This document shows positions 44,968-53,781 of a stretch of 64,000 nt of DNA, one piece after another. The notes beneath the pieces were generated by a model. It did no database searches. It had not been told where the DNA came from and worked only from the letters and a program-made list of their open reading frames with translations. Every line of letters begins with the position of its first letter. The first letter of the stretch is position 1. A program made the translations under genes and the position numbers. The DNA is from Frankineae bacterium MT45 (GTDB lineage Bacteria; Actinomycetota; Actinomycetes; Mycobacteriales; Jatrophihabitantaceae), in NCBI GenBank assembly GCA_900100325.1, contig LT629697.1, forward strand, positions 2,911,423 through 2,975,422. Direction: 5' to 3'.

Positions 44968-46730
44968 CACTCCTGCCCATCGAAGACCGGTCGGACGTCG
45001 CGGGCGAACTGGATGTCGTCGTTGCTCGACCCGGCGGCGACCATCGGCCAGACCATCGCGTCGGCGCCGACGGTGAAGTCGACGACGACGGGAGAGTCGT
45101 TGATGCTCATGGCCTTCTCGATGGTCGCGTCCACGTCGGCCTTCGTCTCGCAACGCAGCCCGACGCAGCCCAGCGCGTCGGCCAGCTTCACGAAGTCGGG
45201 GATCCGGTGCTTGTGGGTGCCCAGCTCGGTCTGGCTGTAGCGCTCGTCGTAGAAGAGCGTCTGCCACTGCCGCACCATGCCGAGGTTTCCGTTGTTGATC
45301 ACTGCGACCTTGATCGGAATCCCCTCGATGGCGCAGGTGGCCAGCTCCTGGTTGGTCATCTGGAAGCAGCCGTCCCCGTCGATCGACCAGACGGTAGCGT
45401 CCGGACGCCCGACCTTGGCCCCCATCGCCGCCGGCACCGAGTAGCCCATCGTGCCGGCGCCCCCGGAGTTCAGCCAGGTGTAGGGGTTCTCGTAGGAGAT
45501 GAACTGGGCCGCCCACATCTGGTGCTGACCGACGCCCGAGGCGAAGATCGCCTCCGGGCCGGCGATCTTGCCCAGCCGCTCGATGACGTACTGCGGCGCC
45601 AGGGTGCCGTCCGACGGCTCGTCGTAGCCCAGCGGGTAGGTGGTGAGCCAGCTGTCCAGCTGCCGCCACCAACCGGTGAGGTCAGCCTGGTTGCCCGCCT
45701 CGAACTCGGCCCGGACGGCCGGAATGAGCTCCGTGAGCACCTCACGGACGTCACCCACGATCGGCACGTCGGCCACCCGGTTCTTGCCGATCTCGGCCGG
45801 GTCAATGTCGGCGTGGATGATCGCCGCGTGCGGGGCGAAGCTCTCCAGCTTGCCGGTGACCCGGTCGTCGAAGCGGGTACCGAGGGCGATCAGCAGATCG
45901 GCCTTCTGCAGCGCGGTGACGGCCGAGACGCTGCCGTGCATGCCGGGCATTCCCAGGTGCTGCTTGTGGCTGTCCGGGAAGGCGCCGCGGGCCATCAGCG
46001 TGGTGACGACCGGGATGCCGGTGAGTTCAGCCAGTTGGCGCAGTTCAGCGTTGGCCCGGGCCTTGATGACCCCGCCACCGACGTAGAGGACCGGCCGCTG
46101 GGCACCGGCGATCAGCTTCGCCGCCTCGCGGACCTGCTTGCTGTGCGGACGGGTGGTCGGGCGATAGCCCGGGAGGTCGACCGTCGGCGGCCAGTTGAAG
46201 GTCGTCTGGGCCTGCAGGATGTCTTTGGGGAGGTCGACGAGGACCGGGCCCGGGCGGCCGGTGGCGGCCAGGTGGAACGCGGCGGCGATGGCCTCGGGGA
46301 TCTCCTCGGCGCTCTGGACAAGGAAGTTGTGCTTGGTGATAGGCAGGGTGATCCCGGCGATGTCCGCCTCCTGGAAGGCGTCCGTGCCGATCATCGGACG
46401 GGCCACCTGGCCGGTGATCGCGACCATCGGCACCGAATCCATGTAGGCGTCGGCGATCGGAGTGACCAGGTTGGTGGCGCCGGGGCCGGAGGTGGCCATG
46501 CAGACCCCGACCCGTCCGGTGGCCTGGGCGTACCCCTCGGCCGCGTGGCCGCCACCCTGCTCGTGGCGGACCAGAATGTGGCGCAGGCGCGTCGAGTCGT
46601 AGAGCGGGTCATAGGCCGGCAGGATCGCGCCGCCCGGGATCCCGAAAACGACCTCGACGCCCACCTCTTCAAGCGAACGCACCAATGCTTTGGCACCGCT
46701 CATCGTCTCGCCAGTCGTCGTCTCGCTCAT
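44967..46730 (-). CDS. ilvB: Acetolactate synthase large (catalytic) subunit
   Basis: A 587-aa thiamine-diphosphate enzyme, first common step of Val/Leu and parallel step in Ile synthesis. The opening [20 protein letters not shown] with the TPP Glu near [13 protein letters not shown] are present, and the Mg/TPP motif is [14 protein letters not shown]. Length is normal. It is first in an operon with the racemase-like gene and ilvN. Upstream lies a leader peptide with a Leu-Val-Val-Leu run and a terminator, so expression is governed by charging of branched-chain tRNAs. Confidence 0.97.
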   Translation of the reverse strand: MSETTTGETMSGAKALVRSLEEVGVEVVFGIPGGAILPAYDPLYDSTRLRHILVRHEQGGGHAAEGYAQATGRVGVCMATSGPGATNLVTPIADAYMDSVPMVAITGQVARPMIGTDAFQEADIAGITLPITKHNFLVQSAEEIPEAIAAAFHLAATGRPGPVLVDLPKDILQAQTTFNWPPTVDLPGYRPTTRPHSKQVREAAKLIAGAQRPVLYVGGGVIKARANAELRQLAELTGIPVVTTLMARGAFPDSHKQHLGMPGMHGSVSAVTALQKADLLIALGTRFDDRVTGKLESFAPHAAIIHADIDPAEIGKNRVADVPIVGDVREVLTELIPAVRAEFEAGNQADLTGWWRQLDSWLTTYPLGYDEPSDGTLAPQYVIERLGKIAGPEAIFASGVGQHQMWAAQFISYENPYTWLNSGGAGTMGYSVPAAMGAKVGRPDATVWSIDGDGCFQMTNQELATCAIEGIPIKVAVINNGNLGMVRQWQTLFYDERYSQTELGTHKHRIPDFVKLADALGCVGLRCETKADVDATIEKAMSINDSPVVVDFTVGADAMVWPMVAAGSSNDDIQFARDVRPVFDGQE

Positions 46731-46813
46731 TGCCGCGCAGCCCTTCTCATGTGCGTGTCACCGCGGGTGAAGTTCCCATAATCATTTCGCAGAACCCAAA
46801 CAAAAATCCCAAC

Positions 46814-46844
46814 AAAAAACCCTCCGTGCCAGGCACGAAGGGTT
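46814..46844 (-). terminator. Attenuator terminator of ilvB
   Basis: On the minus strand AACCCTTCGTGCC, a short loop and GGCACGGAGGGTTT form a 12-bp stem with one U-G pair, followed by six T residues (complement of 46814-46819). It is 84 nt before the ilvB start and 25 nt after the leader-peptide stop. A second stem, AGCGCGTTCGG with CCGACGCGCT (46845-46883), includes the last leader codons and may serve as the alternative structure. Confidence 0.85.
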
Positions 46845-46869
46845 AGCGCGTCGGGTGAGGCCGGGTGGC

Positions 46870-46908
46870 CTACCGAACGCGCTGTGGGAGTACTACAAGC
46901 TTGAACAC
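46870..46908 (-). CDS. ilvL: ilvB leader peptide (VFKLVVLPQRVR)
   Basis: A 12-residue reading frame in front of the attenuator encodes fMet/V-F-K-L-V-V-L-P-Q-R-V-R and then stops. Five of its residues are Leu or Val, with four in a row. This is the form of actinobacterial ilvB leader peptides such as that of C. glutamicum. It starts with GTG 7 nt after TAACCT, thus probably leaderless. Ribosome stalling at the Leu-Val-Val-Leu codons when charged tRNAs are scarce would affect the hairpin that begins with its final codons. The symbol is descriptive. Confidence 0.8.
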   Translation of the reverse strand: MFKLVVLPQRVR

Positions 46909-46915
46909 GCTGATC

Positions 46916-46945
46916 AGGTTACACGGCCCCGCGCCGGATATTCAA
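46916..46945 (-). promoter_or_regulatory. Promoter of the ilvB leader
   Basis: On the minus strand TTGAAT (46940-46945), an 18-nt spacer and TAACCT (46916-46921) form a promoter whose start would fall at the GTG of the leader peptide, 7 nt after the -10. Confidence 0.6.
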
Positions 46946-46974
46946 CCGAGTAGGCCGCCGGATGCAACTTCGAG

Positions 46975-48951
46975 CTATTCCCGGCCGCCTCGAAGCACAC
47001 GAAGCTCGCCCGGTCCCCCGGCGGCCTGCGAGTCGGGGAAGAGCCGGTAGATCTCGCTGGCCACCGCCTCGACGACACCCGGCACCAGCAACTGGGCCGC
47101 GGCCACCGCGCGCCCCGTCCGCGTCGTCACCTGGCGCGGGCGCCGCAGCAGACCCTCGATGACCAACTCGGCGGCCTGTTCGGGGCTGAGTGCCGGCACC
47201 GACCGGTACATCTGCGTCGGCTCGATCATCGGCGTCCGCGCGAGCGGCATGTGCACGGTGGTGAAGGTGACCCCGGCGCCCCGGGTCTCGGCCGCCGCCA
47301 CCCGGGTGAACTGGTCCAGGGCCGCCTTACTGGCCAGATAAGCCGAGAAGCGCGGCGAGACGCTCAGCACCCCCATCGTCGACACGTTGACGACGTGCCC
47401 CATCCGCCGTTCCCGCATCTGCGGCAGCAGCTCGAGGGTGAGGCGGAGCGCGCCGAAGTAGTTCAGCGCCATCGCCCGCTCGAAGTCGTGGAAGCGGTCA
47501 GTCGATGCCTCGATGGAGCGCCGGATCGAGCGGCCGGCATTGTTCACCAGCATCTCGATGCCGTCGTGGTCGGCGAGCATCTCCTTGACGACGGCCTGAA
47601 CCGCATCCGGGTCGGTCAGGTCGCAGGGGTAGCTGAAGGCACTGCCGCCCTGCTCCTTGATCTGCGCCTCGACCTCGGCCAGTTCGTCGGCCCGCCGCGC
47701 TATGAGGAGCACGATGCCACCCCGTTCAGCCACCGCGAGCGCAGTGGCCCGTCCGATCCCCGAGGAGGCTCCGGTGATGACGACCCGGCGGCCGTCCAGC
47801 GGTCCGGCCGGCCCGTGCCGCCGCGCCCGGTAGGGATCGAGATGCGCCCGCCAGTAACTCCAGATGACATCGGCGTACTCATTCAGCTCCGGCGAGCGAA
47901 TTCCCTCGGAGGCCAGCAATTCATGGGTGATCGTCGAGTCGAAGCGCGGGCGCACAGTGAGGACGTCAAGCATCTCCCGCGGAACGTCCATACGCTGCAG
48001 CGCTGCATCCTCGATCATGGCGACACCGGGGACCCGCCGGAGGCGGCGAGCAACTCGACCCAGAGCCCCGGCGGCAACCAAAGGCAGATCCGCTGAAATT
48101 CTCGGAGCATTCGCGCAGTGGGCGAAGACGTTGTACACCTCGGTCGTGCTCTGTGGACGCGGGTGAGTGAGGTGGAAAGCACGCTGATCGAGGTCCGGCA
48201 TGTGCATCAACTTGAGCATTCCGGCGACCACGAAGTCGACCGGAACGATGTTGGTGTAACCCAAGCGAGGCGCCACCACGGGGAGCGAGGGAAGTGCGGC
48301 CAGCCAGGCGATCGTCGGGAAGAGCAGGTACGGGCCGTCGGCCTTGTCGATCTCCCCGGTGGTCGAGTCGCCGATGACCGCCCCCGGCCGGTAGACGCGC
48401 CAGTCGCCGCGGCACTCCTGGCGCACGATGCGTTCGGCCTCGAACTTCGTGCGCTGGTAGGGAATGAGCAGCGGCTGCGCCTCGTCGAACATCTCCTCGG
48501 TGAAGGTTCCCGAGTAGGCACCGGCGACGGCGATGGAGGAGACGTGATGCAGCCGGCAACCACCGAGCTCGTTGGCCAACTCGACCACCTGGCGAGTGCC
48601 ATCGACGTTCACCATCTGGTTGAGTTCGTCGGAGGCGGTGAGGTCATAGATCGCGCCGAGGTGGACGACGTGATCGATCGTGCCTACCAATGATTCTCGG
48701 AGAGAACTCGCGATCCCGAGGTGAGGCAGGGTGAGGTCACCGACGATCACCTGCAGCCGTCCGTCACTCCCCTGCGGCTGTAGCGACCGCAGCAGGGCGT
48801 CAGCCTTGCCCAACGACCCTTCCCGCACCAGCAGGAGGATGCGTCCGGTCTCGGCGCGCTCGAGCAGTGCGGCGATCAGATGACCACCGATGAAGCCGGT
48901 GCCACCAGTGATCAGATAGCTGTTCGAGACCTGTGCCATCGTTCGGCTCAT
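46975..48951 (-). CDS. Bifunctional fatty acyl-CoA reductase-like protein (two SDR domains)
   Basis: About 658 aa in two short-chain-dehydrogenase-fold halves. The N-terminal half has the NAD-binding ITGGTGFIGGHLIAALL and the catalytic YQRTK, in extended-SDR style. The C-terminal half, from about residue 395, has VVITGASSGIGRATALAV and YLASK. This architecture matches actinobacterial acyl reductases such as Rv3391 (AcrA1) that make fatty aldehyde or alcohol from acyl-CoA. The substrate is inferred. The start is uncertain: ATG 48951 is taken, with ATG 48939 and GTG 48978 as alternatives. It lies alone between ilvB and a divergent CAP gene. Confidence 0.8.
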   Translation of the reverse strand: MSRTMAQVSNSYLITGGTGFIGGHLIAALLERAETGRILLLVREGSLGKADALLRSLQPQGSDGRLQVIVGDLTLPHLGIASSLRESLVGTIDHVVHLGAIYDLTASDELNQMVNVDGTRQVVELANELGGCRLHHVSSIAVAGAYSGTFTEEMFDEAQPLLIPYQRTKFEAERIVRQECRGDWRVYRPGAVIGDSTTGEIDKADGPYLLFPTIAWLAALPSLPVVAPRLGYTNIVPVDFVVAGMLKLMHMPDLDQRAFHLTHPRPQSTTEVYNVFAHCANAPRISADLPLVAAGALGRVARRLRRVPGVAMIEDAALQRMDVPREMLDVLTVRPRFDSTITHELLASEGIRSPELNEYADVIWSYWRAHLDPYRARRHGPAGPLDGRRVVITGASSGIGRATALAVAERGGIVLLIARRADELAEVEAQIKEQGGSAFSYPCDLTDPDAVQAVVKEMLADHDGIEMLVNNAGRSIRRSIEASTDRFHDFERAMALNYFGALRLTLELLPQMRERRMGHVVNVSTMGVLSVSPRFSAYLASKAALDQFTRVAAAETRGAGVTFTTVHMPLARTPMIEPTQMYRSVPALSPEQAAELVIEGLLRRPRQVTTRTGRAVAAAQLLVPGVVEAVASEIYRLFPDSQAAGGPGELRVLRGGRE

Positions 48952-49087
48952 CCGTTCCGCGCTGTCTGCGTTTGTCACTGCCGAGTCTTCGTGCAACCAT
49001 ATCGGCAGTAACAACTACCGGCGCAGGGAAGCGCCGAGTGGGCAGGGCACGTACACGGGACCGGACGCCTCGCGTTCGGAAGGTACG

Positions 49088-49122
49088 AGCTTTCGGGGAT
49101 GCCAGGCGACTGGCATCAAGCT
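49088..49122 (+). other. Stem-loop in the leader of the CAP gene
   Basis: GATGCCA-GGCGAC-TGGCATC forms a perfect 7-bp stem at 49098-49117, and the flanking AGCTT and AAGCT can extend it across a small bulge. It ends 31 nt before the start codon. It might be a protein or ligand target or only a mRNA stabiliser; I could not match it to a known riboswitch. Confidence 0.4.
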
Positions 49123-49152
49123 GGGGAAGTAAGCAGTCCCAACTAGTACCGG

Positions 49153-49716
49153 ATGGCCCATATGACACGGAATGTCACTAATCTCTCGCGTCCCCGTTCC
49201 ACCCGTTTGCGTCGCGCTGTCGTCTCCATGCTTCTCATCGGCGCAACCGTTCTCGGCATGAGCGCTTTCACCAACTCTGCTTCCGCGGCAACAGTTCGCC
49301 GCCCGGATATCGCGAACGCGATGCTCGCCTTGATGAACGCCCAGCGCCGGGCCCACCACCTGCCGCCGCTGAAGATGAACGCGAAGCTGATCAACTCCGC
49401 CTACGCCCACGACCGCGCGATGGTGTCGCGCAACACGATGTCCCACCAGGTGCAGAGCGAGGCCAGCTTCGCTCAGCGCATCCAGGCCGCCAGGTACAGC
49501 TTCCGGGCAGCCGGCGAGAACATCGGCTGGACGACCAACGTCAGCAGCAAGGGCGTGCTGGCCCTGCAGAACTACATGTACAACGAAAAGGCGCCGGCCA
49601 ACGGTCACCGCCTCAACATCCTCAGCAGCACCTTCCGCGAGGTCGGTATCGACGTGACCGTCGACCCCCGCACCGGCAAGGTCTGGTTCACCGAGGACTT
49701 CGGACGGGCCCGCTAG
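49153..49716 (+). CDS. Secreted CAP-domain protein
   Basis: A 187-aa exported protein with a long signal peptide (Arg-rich start, hydrophobic 24-42, cleavage near ASA-ATVR) and a CAP (SCP/PR1) domain. Typical parts are ANAMLALMNAQRRAHHLPPL, SYAHDRAMV, the His in TMSHQ, AAGENIGW and NGHRLNILSSTFREVGI. Bacterial CAP proteins are secreted; their molecular role is poorly known, with lipid binding and wall-associated functions proposed. ATG 49162 is an alternative start. A 17-bp hairpin follows the stop. Confidence 0.85.
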   Translation: MAHMTRNVTNLSRPRSTRLRRAVVSMLLIGATVLGMSAFTNSASAATVRRPDIANAMLALMNAQRRAHHLPPLKMNAKLINSAYAHDRAMVSRNTMSHQVQSEASFAQRIQAARYSFRAAGENIGWTTNVSSKGVLALQNYMYNEKAPANGHRLNILSSTFREVGIDVTVDPRTGKVWFTEDFGRAR

Positions 49717-49744
49717 GCCCGCTCCGTTCCTCCACCTGCCGACC

Positions 49745-49792
49745 CTGGTCGGTTCAGCCGCAGACAGCTCCATGCGCGGCTGAACCGACCAG
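49745..49792. terminator. 17-bp terminator hairpin overlapping the ilvD 3' end
   Basis: CTGGTCGGTTCAGCCGC (49745-49761) pairs without mismatch with 49776-49792 around a 14-base loop, and TTT follows on the plus strand. It ends the CAP gene and at the same time encodes the final codons and stop of the convergent ilvD gene. It is the longest perfect stem seen in the window. Confidence 0.85.
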
Positions 49793-51451
49793 TTTGGCGT
49801 ACTTGCCCAACACGCCGTAGTCGAAGCGGGGTGGCAGCGGCTTCCAGTTCGCACGGCGCCGCTCCAACTCGGCGTCGTCGACGAGCAGGTCGAGTGTGCG
49901 GGCCGACATGTCGAGACGGATCAGGTCACCGTCGACGACCAGCGCGATCGGGCCGCCGACTGCCGCCTCCGGTGCCACGTGGCCGATACAGAGGCCGGTC
50001 GTCCCTCCGGAGAAGCGCCCGTCGGTGAGGAGCAGGACGTCCTTCCCCAGCCCGGCGCCCTTGATCGCCCCGGTGACGGCCAGCATCTCCCGCATCCCCG
50101 GGCCACCCTTCGGCCCCTCCCAGCGAATGACGACGACATCGTTGGCCTTCAGCGTCCCGGCCGCGACCGCATCCATCGCGTCCTGTTCGCGTTCGAAGAC
50201 CCGGGCCGGACCCTCCCAGGTGTCGCTGTCGAAGCCCGCGCTCTTCACGACCGCCCCCTCCGGCGCGAAGCTGCCGTGCAGAATCGCCAACCCGCCGGTG
50301 CGGTGGATCGGGTCGCTCATCGCGTGGATGATCTTGCCGTCGGGGTCCGGGGGTGCGATGTCTCGCAGGTTCTCGGCCACCGTCTTCCCGGTCACCGTCA
50401 GCGCGTCGCCGTGCAGTAGCCCGGCGTCCAGGAGCGCCTTCATGACCACCGGCACGCCACCGATCGCGTCGATGTCGGTCATCACGTACTGCCCGAACGG
50501 CTTCACGTCGGCCAGGTGGGGCACCCGGTCACCGATGCGATTGAAGTCGGCCAGTTCGAGTTCGACGTGGGCCTCGCGGGCGATCGCCATCAGATGGAGA
50601 ACGGCGTTGGTCGAACCCCCGAGGGCCATCACCACCGTGATTGCGTTCTCGAAGGCCTCCTTGGTCAGGATCTGACGGGTGGTGACGCCAGCGTCGACGA
50701 GGTGCACCACCGCCTCGCCGCTGCGTTCGGCGTAGGCGTCGCGGCGCGAATCCGGGGCCGGCGGGGAGGCGGAGCCCGGGAGCGAGAGCCCGAGTGCCTC
50801 ACCCGCTGAGGCCATCGTGTTGGCGGTGTACATGCCCCCGCAGGCACCCTCACCCGGGCAGATGGCCCGCTCGATGGCGTCCACCTCTTCGCGGGTGATT
50901 CTCCCGGCCAGGCAGGCGCCGACCGCCTCGAAGGCGTCAATGATGGTGACGTTGCGGCCGTTGTAGCTACCGGGGAGCGTTGATCCGGCGTAGAGGAAGA
51001 CGGCGGCCACGTCGAGCCGGGCCGCGGCCATCATCATTCCGGGGAGCGACTTGTCGCAGCCTGCCAGCAGCACCCCGCCGTCGAGCTGCTCGGCCCGGAA
51101 CACCGTCTCCACAGAGTCGGCGATCACCTCGCGGGAGACGAGGGAGTAGTGCATGCCGTCGTGCCCCATCGAGATGCCGTCGGAGACGGAGATGGTGCCG
51201 AACTCCAGTGGGTAGCCGTCAGCGCCGTGCACGCCGACCTTGGCCCGCTTGGCCAACCGGTCCAGCGACAGGTTGCAGGGAGTGATCTCGTTCCAGGAGG
51301 AGGCGACACCGATCTGAGGCTTGCGCCAGTCGTCGTCGCCCATCCCGACCGCGCGGAGCATCCCGCGGGCTGCGGCCCGTTCGACTCCGTCCGTGACGAT
51401 GCCGCTGTGCGGTTTGCGCGAACTGGGAGCTGATTCCGATGCCGTAGTCAC
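49754..51451 (-). CDS. ilvD: Dihydroxy-acid dehydratase
   Basis: A 565-aa Fe-S dehydratase, the last common step of Val/Leu/Ile precursor synthesis. Three Cys in [15 protein letters not shown] and [12 protein letters not shown] fit the oxygen-tolerant [2Fe-2S] type of mycobacteria and plants rather than the E. coli [4Fe-4S] type, which lacks the first. GTG 51451 was chosen because TAGGCT stands 7 nt upstream (leaderless) and no ribosome-binding site precedes any other start. It is separate from ilvB/N/C but part of the same local pathway group. Confidence 0.95.
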   Translation of the reverse strand: MTTASESAPSSRKPHSGIVTDGVERAAARGMLRAVGMGDDDWRKPQIGVASSWNEITPCNLSLDRLAKRAKVGVHGADGYPLEFGTISVSDGISMGHDGMHYSLVSREVIADSVETVFRAEQLDGGVLLAGCDKSLPGMMMAAARLDVAAVFLYAGSTLPGSYNGRNVTIIDAFEAVGACLAGRITREEVDAIERAICPGEGACGGMYTANTMASAGEALGLSLPGSASPPAPDSRRDAYAERSGEAVVHLVDAGVTTRQILTKEAFENAITVVMALGGSTNAVLHLMAIAREAHVELELADFNRIGDRVPHLADVKPFGQYVMTDIDAIGGVPVVMKALLDAGLLHGDALTVTGKTVAENLRDIAPPDPDGKIIHAMSDPIHRTGGLAILHGSFAPEGAVVKSAGFDSDTWEGPARVFEREQDAMDAVAAGTLKANDVVVIRWEGPKGGPGMREMLAVTGAIKGAGLGKDVLLLTDGRFSGGTTGLCIGHVAPEAAVGGPIALVVDGDLIRLDMSARTLDLLVDDAELERRRANWKPLPPRFDYGVLGKYAKLVGSAAHGAVCG

Positions 51452-51458
51452 AGTCCAC

Positions 51459-51464
51459 AGCCTA
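51459..51464 (-). promoter_or_regulatory. Leaderless -10 box of ilvD
   Basis: TAGGCT on the minus strand ends 7 nt before the GTG at 51451. It decides the start: longer frames upstream have no start signal. Confidence 0.5.
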
Positions 51465-51534
51465 GGCCCGTGGAGGGTCCGTGCAGCTGAACTCACCCGA
51501 CGACATCCGGCGCGCGGCGCCGTAGGTGGGACGG

Positions 51535-51540
51535 TACCGT
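51535..51540 (+). promoter_or_regulatory. Leaderless -10 box of the PH-like protein gene
   Basis: TACCGT ends 7 nt before the ATG at 51548. With the ilvD box, 71 bp away on the other strand, it forms a compact divergent promoter pair. Confidence 0.45.
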
Positions 51541-51547
51541 TGAGCCG

Positions 51548-51955
51548 ATGTCTGCACCCACGCCCGCCAAGTTCGGCCTGTCGAGATCGGCGTACCTCGC
51601 GGTCGCCCTCCTGGCCGGCTGCCTCACCGTGCTGGTCCGCTCGCCAGCGATGCTGATCGTGTATCTCATCCCGATCGCGGCCGCCCTCTACGTGGCCCGC
51701 ACGGCCACGATCGTCGCCTCCGACGGCATCGCCGTGCGCGCCCTCTTCGGCACCCGGATCATGCGCTGGGAGGAGATCCGTGGTCTCAGCGTCACCGGCC
51801 GCAGCGTCTATGCGGTCCTGGCCGACGGTTCGGTCCGCCTCCCCTGTGTGCGACTGGCCGACCTGGCCGCGCTCACCCGGGCCAGCGCCGGGCGCCTGCC
51901 GCAGATGGCCGAGGCCACCCCGAAGTACGCACCCCAGGCGCACCGGCGACGCTAG
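51548..51955 (+). CDS. PH-domain membrane protein (Cfp6-like)
   Basis: A 135-aa protein with two hydrophobic helices (about 14-50) followed by a small bacterial PH-like domain ([19 protein letters not shown], then EEIRGLSV and [11 protein letters not shown]). It resembles the low-molecular-weight antigen Cfp6 (Rv3004), which holds the same place between ilvB and LppZ in M. tuberculosis. Function is unknown. The ATG has a leaderless TACCGT box. The lppZ-like gene follows by about 100 nt. Confidence 0.78.
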   Translation: MSAPTPAKFGLSRSAYLAVALLAGCLTVLVRSPAMLIVYLIPIAAALYVARTATIVASDGIAVRALFGTRIMRWEEIRGLSVTGRSVYAVLADGSVRLPCVRLADLAALTRASAGRLPQMAEATPKYAPQAHRRR

Positions 51956-52051
51956 CGTGATCACGAAGAACGACCCGGCGAGTCAATGAATCTGCCGTGC
52001 AAGCCCGCGTCCGAGGTGCGTGACCGCCCCCGCCGCAGGCAGACTGGACGG

Positions 52052-53266
52052 ATGCGCTCCCGGGGTTGTGTCGTCGTGGCGGCCCTGCTCTCGGCACTCT
52101 GCGTCGCCGCCTGCAGCAGCGCCGACGCCAACCCGCCGGACTGGGTGCCGAAGCCGTCCTTCCAGGGCGACGGCGGGGGCGGCGGCACTGGCTCCTCGGC
52201 GATACCGGGCCTGCCTACGCCCAGCGCGCCATCCGGCAGTCCGGGGAGCAACTCCCCGACCTCCGGCGCCCCGTCCGCCACGCCGGCCGAGGATCCGAAC
52301 GTGCTCGCCAAGGGCCTCGCCTCGCCGATCGGTCTGGCGATGATGCCCGACGGCACAGCCATCGTCGGCGAGCGGGCGACCGGACGGATCCTGCAGGTGC
52401 AGCCGAAGCCGGACCAGCCCGTGACGGTGGTGAAGCGGCTGACCGGCCTGGACGCCTCGGGCGACGGTGGGCTGCTCGACCTGGCCCTGTCGCCGACCTA
52501 CGCCGAAGACCGGCTCATCTACGCCTACATAACGACGGCGACCGACAACCGGGTCGTGGACTTCACCATGGGCGGCACGCCGGCCCCGGTGCTCACCGGG
52601 ATCCCGAAGGGCCAGACCGGCAACACCGGCCGGCTTCTCTTCGGCCTCGACGGCAACCTCTACGTCGGGACGGGCGACGCGGGGCGTCCGAGCCTGGCCG
52701 CCAACCCCAGCAGTCTCGCCGGCAAGGTGCTGCTGGTGAACCCGATTGGGCAGCCGGTGAAGGCGGGGAGTCCAGTCTTCACCACCGGCCACCATGAGGT
52801 CGATGGCCTCTGCCAGAGCAGCACCGGGCCGATCTTCGAGGCCGAGGCGAGCCCGGCAGCCGGGGCCAAGGACGAGATCAATGTCCTCACCGCCGGGGCC
52901 AACTACGGCTGGCCGGCGCCGGCTGCGAAGAGCCTCTCGGCGGCGGCCACGGCACCGGATGGCAAGGGCGGCTTCGGCGGCTGCGCGGTGATCGGTGCCC
53001 AGCTCTACGTGACGTCACGGGACGGTACGGACCTGCTCGGGGCCGGCCTCACCGCGACCGGAACCTCAACCGCGACCTCTACGGTGGGGACGCTGGTCAG
53101 CGAGCAGCTGACCAAGTACGGACGGTTGCGGACCGTCGTGGCCGCCAGCGACGGCGCTCTGTGGCTGACCACCAGCAACCGCGACGGGCAGGGCGCGCCG
53201 ATTCCGGCTGATGACCGGGTTATCCGGATCGTCCCGCAGCTCGGCGGCGCCGACTCACCCGTGTAG
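52052..53266 (+). CDS. lppZ: LppZ-like lipoprotein with glucose/sorbosone dehydrogenase propeller
   Basis: A 404-aa lipoprotein (lipobox VAAC, Cys21), with a Gly/Ser/Pro linker to about residue 85, then a six-bladed beta-propeller of the PQQ-dependent sugar dehydrogenase family: GLASPIGLAMMPDG, GDGGLLDLALSP, GNTGRLLFGLDGNLYVGTGD and NVLTAGANYGWP. It is homologous to M. tuberculosis LppZ, whose substrate is unknown. The conserved catalytic His of true glucose dehydrogenases is not obvious here. CAGACT 6 nt before ATG 52052 supports this start, as does the signal peptide; an earlier ATG at 51986 is not favoured. Confidence 0.83.
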   Translation: MRSRGCVVVAALLSALCVAACSSADANPPDWVPKPSFQGDGGGGGTGSSAIPGLPTPSAPSGSPGSNSPTSGAPSATPAEDPNVLAKGLASPIGLAMMPDGTAIVGERATGRILQVQPKPDQPVTVVKRLTGLDASGDGGLLDLALSPTYAEDRLIYAYITTATDNRVVDFTMGGTPAPVLTGIPKGQTGNTGRLLFGLDGNLYVGTGDAGRPSLAANPSSLAGKVLLVNPIGQPVKAGSPVFTTGHHEVDGLCQSSTGPIFEAEASPAAGAKDEINVLTAGANYGWPAPAAKSLSAAATAPDGKGGFGGCAVIGAQLYVTSRDGTDLLGAGLTATGTSTATSTVGTLVSEQLTKYGRLRTVVAASDGALWLTTSNRDGQGAPIPADDRVIRIVPQLGGADSPV

Positions 53267-53310
53267 CTGGCTTAGCACCCGCGCGCCATCGCAACCGGTC
53301 TAGCAGTTGG

Positions 53311-53781
53311 TCAGGTCCGGTTGACGCTGCGCTGACCGTGATCCGGCGTCCAGGATTCGATAACCAGCTCCTGGCCGTCCGCGGAGAGATGCGTCAGCAC
53401 CACTTCGCTGATGTTGACCCGGAAGTACGAGCCGGGAACCGCGTCCTCGCCGGGCAGCGGGATCGCCTCCAGCGAGCCGGAGAACTTCGCGTCACCCTTC
53501 CAGCGCGGTGCGGTCTTCGCCTCCTCGTCGTTGGTAGCGCCGAGGCTCGGGCTGTGGATCGCGATCCGCGGGTCGTGCTGGACGTCGCGTAGCTTCATCG
53601 ACTCCGGCATCATCCCGAGCGTCACATCGTCGCCGGTGAATTCGATCTCGATGCCGCTAATGCGGGGCGAGCCGTCGCGTCGCAGGGTCGCCATCGTCTT
53701 GTGCTTGTGGGCGTCGAGGAGGGCCCGAGCCTGCGTCGCCATCTCCGGCGCCGCCTGGCTGAACTCCCGCCAGCTGGCCAT
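53311..53781 (-). CDS. Pyridoxamine 5'-phosphate oxidase-family (split-barrel) protein
   Basis: A 156-aa flavin-type split-barrel protein: KTMATLRRDGSPRISGIEI, VTLGMMPESMKLRDVQHDPR and IAIHSP. Such proteins bind FMN or F420, and F420 is made in this organism (cofC present), so an F420-linked oxidoreductase is possible but not shown. Its ATG overlaps the gatB stop by one base (TAATG), making it the last gene of the gatC-gatA-gatB run. Confidence 0.8.
   Translation of the reverse strand: MASWREFSQAAPEMATQARALLDAHKHKTMATLRRDGSPRISGIEIEFTGDDVTLGMMPESMKLRDVQHDPRIAIHSPSLGATNDEEAKTAPRWKGDAKFSGSLEAIPLPGEDAVPGSYFRVNISEVVLTHLSADGQELVIESWTPDHGQRSVNRT

Noticed and set aside
49014-49152. c-di-AMP (ydaO) riboswitch before the CAP gene
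   Set aside because: The conserved motifs could not be located; only a stem-loop is reported.
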